Assembly: GCA_961205875.1 (NCBI GenBank)
Contig: OY540812.1
Span: 31,691,098 to 31,755,097, forward strand
Direction: 5' to 3'
Source: Sialis fuliginosa
Lineage: Eukaryota; Arthropoda; Insecta; Megaloptera; Sialidae
Length of the DNA: 64,000 nt
The position numbers and the translations under genes are program-made. Every line of letters begins with the position of its first letter. Within the stretch, counting starts at the first letter, position 1. The notes below the pieces were generated by a model. That model did not search any database and was not told the DNA's origin. It was given only the letters and a program-made list of their open reading frames with translations. Of this stretch, positions 56,619 through 64,000 are shown piece after piece.

Positions 56619-58425
56619 CAGTGATTCTCAAAGTGTGGGTCGCGACTCCTAGGAAGGTCGCAGAAAAATTGATGACATAAACCGAGTTTAGTAAGCAAAC
56701 AATTCTTTTTTACTTGGTGTGAAAACAGTGTCCACTATTCGCTGAATTAACAATGACAGTTCTCTTGCCATTTGCAACCAACTTATTTATAGGCGAGCGG
56801 ATTATCGAGTCTAGCTCGCTTAGAAATGACAATAACCGACCAATCGACGTTCTAGTGGCTAAAAATGATTTTATTAAATTCTTTATATTTTTCTGAGAAA
56901 AAACATCTATATACATGATATTTTTTTATGCGGTCCTTCAATAGGTACACACATTTTTTTGTTTAATAAATCTAAATCTGCATTAAAAAATCTGAAAAAA
57001 TTATGTAAGCTTCATTGGATTAAAATGAACATTTTTTGTCTCATAAACTTTTTTTTAAAATCAATTGTTTTGAAGATAAAAAATATTTATACTTTAAAAA
57101 TAGCGAAAAATTCGTATATTTGTGATTTTTTTCTCGGAAACTAATTGTTCAATCAAAATAAATCAAAAACAAAAAGAATCAGCCAACTTTGAACTATAAC
57201 TATATTTTTTTTCATTTTGATCATTACTGTAATTAAATGTAAAAACTTCATTAGAGCCGAACTCACTCTTTGCGCCGTAAATCGATACCATGGCTGGCTA
57301 CAACATTCATTTAATAATAATTGAAATATTTAAATACTGGGATGAATGCATCAATAAAAACACTTTAGAATATTTTTATTGCACATTTATTTGTCACGAT
57401 TATTTTCTTTATTATAATATTATACTTATCAGAACATCTACAAAAAATATTTCTGTTCTTGTTGCGGAAAATTTCCTTGTACAGCTAAAACATGCTCTTG
57501 TTTGGATTTAGATTTAAAATGTTGTTCAGTTTGTAGATGTTTTGATAAGTGTAACAATAAAGAAAATAATTGTAACAAATAAATGTGCAATAAAAATATT
57601 CTAAAGTGTTTTTATTGAAACTTTCATCCCAGTATTTAAATATTTCAATTATTAAACGAAAATTGTAGCCAGCCATGGTATCGATTTACGGCGCAAGGAG
57701 TGAGTTCGGCTCTAATGAAGTTTTTACATTTAATTACAGTAATAATCAAAATGAAAAAAAATCTAATTATAGTTTAAAGTTGGCTGATTCTTTTTGTTTA
57801 TGTTTTATTCTGATTGAACAATTAGTTACCGAGAAAAAAATTCACAAATATACGAATTTTTCGCTATTTTTAAAGTTAAAATATTTTTTATCTTCAAAAC
57901 TATAGCTTTAAAAAAAAAGTTTATGAGACAAAAAATGTTCATTTTAATCCAATGAAGCTTACATAATTTTTTCAGATTTTTTAATGCAGATTTAGATTTA
58001 TTAAACAAAAAAATGTGTGTACCTATTGAAGGACCGCATAAAAAAATATCATGTATATAGATGTTTTTTCTCAGAAAAATATAAAGAATTTAATAAAATC
58101 ATTTTTAGCCACTAGAACGTCGATTGGTTGGTTAGTGTACTCGAAATAGCTGTAATCCGCTCGCCCTATTATACGAAATGGTATTTTCAGTACTGACCAA
58201 CATCAAAACAAAGCCGCGCTCACTCATCACATTAAATTTAATTTAAAATATTTTTAGTAAACTCAATTAGTTAGTTAAGTTAATGTCGAAAAATATACAA
58301 ATAATATTTTGTTCAAAGATGTACTCGAGATAAGTTATTAACTTGTTATTAATTATTATTGATATTAAATTTCGCTATTAATCACAATTATGAGTGATTC
58401 AATTCAAAAAGTTTGAGAAATACTG
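56619..58425. mobile_element. nested hAT palindrome with perfect 8-bp duplication
   Basis: Ends CAGTGATTCTCAAAGTGTGG and the complement of CAGTATTTCTCAAACTTTTT. GTATAGAA flanks both sides exactly (56611-56618 and 58426-58433). Arms from about 56760-57446 and 57530-58190 are near-perfect inverted repeats (landmarks GCCATGGTATCGATTTACGG, CATCTATATACATGATAT) separated by only ~85 bp. The mirror-image open frames 56959/58008 and 57290/57676 follow from that. It looks like an inverted duplication of one end of a hAT gene region. It lies inside the CACTG element, hence is younger. Confidence 0.85.
57418..57582 (+). pseudogene. cysteine-rich (CXC-like) coding remnant
   Basis: Open from a stop at 57415 to TAA at 57580, with no ATG. 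The ~54-residue peptide has 13 cysteines: CSCCGKFPCTAKTCSCLDLD, then KCCSVCRCFDKC and NNCNK. The spacing resembles CXC/tesmin-type zinc-binding repeats found at the ends of some transposon proteins and in chromatin proteins. The first half lies over the spacer of the palindrome, the second half in its right arm, so the opposite arm carries the complement. Likely the C-terminal end of the parent element's transposase gene. No other exon seen. Confidence 0.5.
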
Positions 58426-58915
58426 GTATAGAACATAGTTTCATGTGAACGCGCTGGCGGAAGGGGTAAATTTTGTTACATTTTATTTTCTCACGATGCT
58501 AAGCTACTGCGTATGAGCAATAATACGATTTTTGAACAGTCGTTATTAAAAATTTGTTGTGTAAAGATTGATGCTGCTACAAGTGATTTTTTATAATTCT
58601 GTTGTTTAATCCAATAATTGTTTTTAACGTTTATTGAATATATATCTGTTATAATTCAGGTAACTTTTTCACCTACTTACATCTTTAAGCTGTAGCCATT
58701 TGTCTAAACAAATGATTTTTATTTTTGGAGTTAAAATTTTAAGGCAAAAGAAATATTTTCTTGTTTCAAATAATTTTTTTCCAAAACTAAGATTTTAATA
58801 TTTGAAATGTGTAATCAAATTTTGATAAGTGTTTTAAAATTTCACGACAAATAAGTATAACTTCTAACGCGTGTACATAAGTACACATACCCACTTTTTG
58901 TTTTGTTTTTTATAG

Positions 58916-61147
58916 ACATGGATCATAAATATCGTCTTATATTATATTATATTATATATACATGGCTTCATTTTGAAGAAGATTCTGATAAGGTATATTG
59001 CAAATATATGCCAGGCCTGCTTGATGATCCAAATGTATGCGAAGAACTGCAAGAAATGGTGAAAAATTTAGAACCACCCAAATCTACATAGCCAACATTT
59101 CTAGTGGATATTCGCGGAAGTGCTCGTAAGTAATGATATGTTATTTTAAAATAAATTCTTTACCACAATATTAATTTTTTTACATTTTATTAATTTTTTA
59201 TGAGCAAAAAAAATATTTTGACATATTATTAATCAATTTTTTAGATACTTATAAAGAAGCTGAAAATAAAATCGTTGAGTTAGAAACAAAACCATATGTA
59301 TACTCGACAGCAAATGAAGAATCTGTAAAAAAAAAGCAGATACTGATAAGAAGGCTCTGAAGCGCAAATTTGTTGCAAAGAATAAAGAGCTCATTAACAA
59401 ACAATTTAGTCAAGCAGCATTGAAATGGACAGACGATCTTGGTATAAAACTTCGTAAGTAGTTTTAATTTTTTTTAGTAAAATTTTTTGTTATAAATATG
59501 CAACAAATATATTGCTTCCTCGCAATATCGAAGATACGAGAAGCTATGTGATCGTTTCAGATTGAGACAAAAAAAAAGTTCTCCAATTTCAAAATTTTAA
59601 ATTTATTTATCCGTTTCACGTCAAGACAAACACTTTTCGTTCCGTGTCTGTCTGTCTGTCCGTGTGTCCGTCCGTCCGTCCGTCCGTCCGTCCGTCCGTC
59701 TGTCCCCTGAATCCTTGTCACACGCATAACTCATGAACCACTGAACCGATATTATTGAAACTTGGTCGGATGGTTGGGTTTGGTTTGAGGACGGTCCCAT
59801 TTCAAAATCATTAAAATCGTGTGTAAGGGGGAGGGGTGACACCCCAAAATATTTATTTTTTCAAGATATCTCAAGAACGACACATGTTACGAAAAAATTT
59901 TATAGAATATTTTTTGTAGAGAATTAAATTTCCTATAATATGGGTCTACTACGTTTGTTGTAAAATATTCCCTTACAAAGATTTATCTAAATTAATTTTA
60001 AAAATTCGTGTTTTGTTTTTCTAAATTGATATTTGATTGGATATATTAAGTGTCATTTTGACGTTTTAAATGTCACTTTGGCGTTTTAAATGTCACTTTG
60101 ACGTTTTAAATGTCATTTTGACATTTGCATAAATTTAGATTTAGATTGAAATTGTCAAAAAATTAAAAATATATGAAAAAATATTCAGGTGCGTTTTAAG
60201 AAAAAATTCGAACTAAGATTTTTTAGTAAAATTTGTATAAAAATTAAATGGTTAACCAATGCCAGACAATTTATCTGAACACTATCGGTTTTAGTGAATT
60301 TAGCACGAGGAAGCACTGTGCATTTACTTGGCAGATGTTTTTTTTTTAATGTTAGATTCATCTAATCCTAAAAGTCAACACACAAAAAGAAAAAAATTGA
60401 ATTCTAAATCGATTTCAATCCCAAGTTGTCACCCATCTGATGACACTGACATTAAGTCAACTTCAACGGAATTTTCCAGTGATGAAGACAACACTAACGG
60501 ATTAGATCCAAACAATATATTAAATCCAAAAAGGATTGTAAAAAAAAAACGCTGAAGAAAAACTCGAGACCAGTGCAAATCAACCAATGACAATAGGTAA
60601 AAACATACATCGTTTTTTTTTTCTTTAATGTGTATTGGAAACGTGATTTTTTTTGTTACAGAAGATCTGCATCAATTCATATCGAGCTGTTTTGTAAGCA
60701 TCGGCAAACGTTTGTCAAATTTAGGAAGTCAATTAACCAATTATTCAACCAGATTACAAAGCCTTGAAAATGTCATTGAAAAACTTCATAATTCAACAAG
60801 CATTTTGAGTGACGAAATCAGTAACTCTGAGAGTGAATTTGACATGATTCTTCCACTACAAAATGAAGAAAGTTTTATTAAATTTAATGATAAAATTAAA
60901 AATGATGTTGATTTTAAAAAAAAATTGGTAAGTAATCACAAATAAAATTATTATTTTTTTATATAAGCCCTATTTTATATAATTCGTTTATAAGACATGA
61001 ATAATAATTTTCTTTTTTTAGATTTACAAATTGTTATGCTAAATAAACAAGACAGTAGATATAACCAAGAATATTGGAAAGATACTCCGTGCCTACATTA
61101 CTCGTGATTTGGCAATTAATTATGTGGCAATCAAAACGTCAGAATAA
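58916..61147 (+). pseudogene. five-exon DUF4806-like gene, decayed
   Basis: Exons by splice signals: 58916-59125, 59245-59453, 60356-60596, 60662-60927, 61022-61147. Donors are GTAAGT or GTAAAA, acceptors TTTAG/TACAG/GTTAG. The first three introns are all phase 1, the last phase 0, which keeps one frame throughout. Exon 1 encodes an acidic N-terminus (WLHFEEDSDK); exon 3 a serine/acid-rich linker; exon 4 a coiled coil then LPLQNEESFIKFNDKIKN; exon 5 DITKNIGKILRAYITRDLA. The last two resemble the DUF4806 domain ('LPL...e.f..fe..lk', 'vt..i.riLr..it.elA'). Damage: TAG at 59089 in exon 1, one base lost from the A9 run near 59327, one base too many in the A10 run near 60540, TAA at 61040. Role unknown; perhaps an accessory gene of the CACTG element or a captured host gene. 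Confidence 0.55.
59513..60346 (-). repeat. family A, complete inverted copy in intron 2
   Basis: From TGCTTCCTCGCAATATCGAA to ACTTGGCAGATG plus a T-run, with all family landmarks and a (TCCG)n tract at 59667-59704. It fills most of intron 2 of the DUF4806-like gene. Its T-run ends only ~10 bp before the exon 3 acceptor and could serve as polypyrimidine tract. Four tandem GACGTTTTAAATGTCA-type units lie at 60050-60125. Confidence 0.8.
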
Positions 61148-61339
61148 TCTTCAAAAAAAATTTAAAATTTGTGTTAGCATTAAATTATGTTATTATTTTC
61201 ATAATATAAATTATTGATAACACTGTTATAATTAATGACATATGTTTAATTGTTAATTAAATAATTAATAAATTAATATTTAATAAATATTTTATATTTA
61301 ACACTAAAATACGCTGTTGTAGCATTCATTGATTTAACA

Positions 61340-62141
61340 ATTTTTTTCAGTAAAATTACAGTCTGATATTGAAATAAAGCTATGCAAGTTATATCCCGAT
61401 GCATAGTAATATTGCAACGAGCGGTTTGTATTTTTTTCAAATTGACTTGATGTAAGTTGGGTAGTAAAAATTCAATACTGCAACAAATAGTTTGTAATTT
61501 TTCGAAACTAAATTGGTATTAGTTGGGTTGAAAAATTACGATATATGGTTGTAAAATTACTAAATGTATTTAATCTAATTTGTTTAGTAAAATTCCGACT
61601 ATTGTATTGTAATATTACTAAACAATTTTTTAATAAAGGTTAGTAATATTGTAACAAATGGTTTGTAATTTTTCGAAACTGAATTGGTATTAGTTGGGTT
61701 GAAAAATTACGATATATGGTTGTAAAATTACTAAATTTATTTAACCTCATTTGTTTAGTAAAATTACGATTATTGTATTGCAATTTTACTAAACAATTTT
61801 TTACTAAATGTTAGTAATATTACAACAAATAGTTTGTAATTTTTCTAAACTAAATTGGTATAAATTGTCTAGTATAATTACAATAAATTTTTGTAAAATT
61901 ACTAAAATTATTAGAAACATTTGGCTTAGTAAAATTACGAATAATGTACAGTAATATTACTAAACATAAGTCTAGTAAATGATTAGTAATTTTGCGACAG
62001 ATGATTTGTAATAGTTTAAAATTGAGTTGTGATAAATTGTATAGTAAATTTACAAAACTGTGTTCCATAATTCCGAAAATTGTGGTGCATAAAAACTTCC
62101 TACACATTTTAGTAAAATTACTAAAGAAATTTTTAACAGTG
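61340..62141. repeat. right subterminal array, 171-bp units
   Basis: TTTGTAATTTTTCGAAACT-type starts at 61491, 61662, 61833 and (diverged) 62004: the spacing is 171 bp each time. Units carry GGTATTAGTTGGGTTGAAAA, ATGGTTGTAAAATTACTAAA and GTTTAGTAAAATTACGA. The motif GTAAAATTAC/GTAATATTAC is shared with the left array, the longer unit is not. Confidence 0.8.
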
Positions 62142-62270
62142 CGTCCATATTACACTTTTTGGAATTCTTTGAGTATCTTTCCTTTTTTCTCACAAAGGAA
62201 AACTGAAAGTCGTCCTGAAAATAAACATATACGTCGGTTAGTGTGTCTGTTCGCTGCCTGTCGGTCTGTC

Positions 62271-62325
62271 CAGTGCCGGATTAAGCCAGCGCGGGGCCTG
62301 TAGCAAATGTTATAACGAGGCCCTT
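62271..62325 (+). mobile_element. hAT-like left end, truncated
   Basis: CAGTGCCGGATTAAGCCAGC with GGGGCC and GAGGCCC following is a hAT-type terminus. It breaks at the next element. Confidence 0.5.
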
Positions 62326-62327
62326 GG

Positions 62328-62508
62328 CAGAGACGTCACTAGGAGTGTGGGGTGACACCCGGGTGGAAATCGATAGTGTACCCCCCCCCCCCCCCCCCAG
62401 TCAATAAGAGGTAGATAGGCTTTATTTTTTAACAAATGATACGGGTGTCACCTCTTTGAGGGTTCATCCGGGGGCAGATACCCCCACCCCCCCATTACGA
62501 CGCCACTG
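62328..62508. mobile_element. short hAT MITE
   Basis: Ends CAGAGACGTCACTAGG and the complement of CAGTGGCGTCGTAATGG. The flanks GCCCTTGG and ACCCATGG agree at 6 of 8. Internal GGGGTGACACCCGGG is matched by GGGTGTCACCTC. A C18 tract lies at 62381-62398. Confidence 0.6.
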
Positions 62509-62845
62509 ACCCATGGTTTGATTTAAGATATACACTCCTTAAAAAAATTAATACGCTTTCAAAATTAAGACATAATTTTTCGAATTCTCTTAACCCTTGG
62601 CAAAAAGCGGAAAGGGATGATAAAGTTGTTTGAGCCATCTAGCGAAAAAAGTGTGAACTAACAATATTATTCAGAGGCCGTTCCGACTAATTGTAAGTTT
62701 TCAATTGTCCAAGCTTTTCTCAATAGATGTCGTCACATGTACTTTTATAATTCTATTTTTTTCAGAAGTCATTCTGATTAAGTTTTTCATAGTTCAATCA
62801 TATATTAATCAACTACATATATAGAATTAATATATGGTTCAATCT

Positions 62846-63445
62846 TTTTTACTTTCTTATACCATATATTTATATTATATTATATTTCTTATACCATGTA
62901 CATACATATATGAAATATACATTAGTATAAGTAAAGTATAGTGAAGCCGATTTTTTTCGAACTCCGGATTTTGACGGAATTATCTATTTTGACCTTCCCT
63001 GAATCCATTCTGACTATTTTCGCCATGATGTCTGTGTGTCCGTCTGTCTGTCTGTCTGTAAGCGCTGTAACTCAAATACGACAAATCGTAGAAGGGTGAT
63101 ATTTTATATTTAAGATTAATTTTTGGCTGGGAAGAGAACGTCTATTTTTTAAAAACGATCTTTCAACCGGATACGGATGTTTACCTACGTCGATTTTTTA
63201 ATTTTTCGAATTACTCTGAAACAGTGCGAAATAGAGAAAAATGGTCAAGTTAAAAAATGTAGGTAATATCTATATCTATAATTTATGTTCTATTCATTTT
63301 TTTGTAAAAACGAATTTTTGAAGAAAAAAATTTTATTATAATTCAAATGGTTCATAACAGAGAAAAAAATGTATGGGGAATAAATTATAGATAATAACAT
63401 ACTCGACATTTTTTATCTATAATCCGTTTTCAGTTATTACGTTAA
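62846..63445 (+). repeat. dispersed family B, copy 2
   Basis: Nearly identical to 41380-41880 from TTTTACTTTCTTATACCATA to TTGTAAAAACGAATTTTTGA, then resumes at ATGTATGGGGAATAAATTAT after skipping the ~60-bp tandem units of copy 1. Confidence 0.8.
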
Positions 63446-64000
63446 AAAAATGGCTCAAAAATTCAAAAAACTGCGCCACTCTTCTAATTTTTAACACTTT
63501 TTGCTTATTATTAGCAATAAATAATGTTTTTTCAACAATATTGACTGTATAAAGATTGCAGAGAATTAAATTCTCTACAAAATTGTTATTAATTTTTTTA
63601 TCGAGAAATGCAAAATACGCGTTCAAATCGACAAAAACACAAAATCCAAGATGGCGGACACTTCCGGTAATTAATTTATGGGCAAGAATGTGATTTCATC
63701 ATCTACTCCGCCGGGGACACACAACTGCGTCAAAAGTTTCAACTCGGCAGTTTTTTTCGTGAAAAATTCTAAAATGATTGGGCTACAGGGCTACAGGTAC
63801 CTCGCTCAATGCGACATGTACGTACTCTAATTAATGTATCTCCTAAACTAATATAGATCCCATTCTGAAATTTTTATGGTAAAATGTATATATATTAAGC
63901 CTTCATTTGAAGTAAAAAAAAATGAAATTAAAATGGTAGAAGTTAAAAAAAAATTATTTGAAATATTTACTTCCGGTTTAACACTAGAAAAAAAGTTCAA
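63446..64000. other. repeat-like end of window
   Basis: AATCCAAGATGGCGGACACT and TCATCTACTCCGCCGGGGAC belong to a type of phrase I know from other insect genomes as dispersed sequence; no second copy in this window. Two AAAATGAAATTAAAATGG-type phrases follow. No gene. Confidence 0.4.

Larger units (their letters stand above)
54998..62141. mobile_element. 7.1-kb CACTG-ended (CACTA/EnSpm/CMC-like) element
   Basis: Both ends read CACTGTTAAAAATTT (the right in complement), followed by AGTAA/TTTAC-rich sequence. CG lies outside each end, either a 2-bp target duplication or an extension of the terminal repeat. CACTA/EnSpm and related CMC elements start with CACTA or CACTG and have long subterminal arrays of a short motif. 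Here arrays rich in GTAAAATTACTAA occupy 55000-56165 and 61340-62141. The interior holds a decayed five-exon gene (58916-61147), a short frame (56482), a nested hAT (56619-58425) and a family A copy. No CMC transposase was recognised, so classification rests on the termini and arrays. Confidence 0.65.

Noticed and set aside
56959-58008. Pairs of near-identical peptides on opposite strands
   Set aside because: They mirror each other because the DNA is a palindrome; only the cysteine-rich remnant at the centre looks coding.
61340-62141. CRISPR-like regular spacing
   Set aside because: Units are 171 bp and fully homologous, with no short repeat and unique spacer pattern; the context is eukaryotic.

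Overview
The window is non-genic DNA from a eukaryote, almost certainly an insect. It is strongly AT-rich, with no open frame longer than about 130 codons and no complete host gene, tRNA, rRNA or CRISPR array that I can support. It is built from dispersed repeats and DNA transposons in several layers of nesting. Two dispersed tails (a 'sulphite-like' CCGACTTC repeat, and a tail ending in AACAGCTAGT) are ones I know from insect genomes, Lepidoptera above all. That is recollection, not a search, and the order of insect is not settled.

Layout. 1-6.9 kb: sparse sequence with a hairpin MITE, a 500-bp MULE-like palindrome with a 10-bp target duplication, and an internally deleted hAT element that still carries the C-terminal end of its transposase. 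7-29 kb: hAT MITEs with 8-bp duplications (one hAT sits inside another at 19.9-21.2 kb, both with perfect duplications), a TA-flanked MITE family, a ~830-bp unclassified family in about ten copies ('family A'), and other dispersed families (C, D, G). 29.4-31.3 kb and 39.3-40.7 kb: large foldback structures. 32-51 kb: further hAT, foldback and tandem-duplicated sequence, including a Tourist-like 128-bp MITE inside a foldback.

51.2-54.9 kb is a hAT element invaded by a 2.1-kb foldback with ~500-bp arms and by an 868-bp PIF/Harbinger element that keeps remnants of both Harbinger genes (MADF-like and nuclease-like). 55.0-62.1 kb is the most notable object: a 7.1-kb element with CACTG termini (CACTA/EnSpm/CMC-like), long subterminal repeat arrays at both ends (periods of ~212 bp on the left and exactly 171 bp on the right), a decayed five-exon gene resembling DUF4806 proteins, a nested 1.8-kb hAT palindrome with a perfect 8-bp duplication and a cysteine-rich coding remnant at its centre, and a family A insertion in one intron.

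Nothing here works together as a host pathway. What can be read is a history of transposition: target duplications and nesting give the relative order of insertions, and stop codons and frameshifts show that the coding remnants are dead. Family letters (A to H) are my own labels for repeats recognised by comparison within this window.
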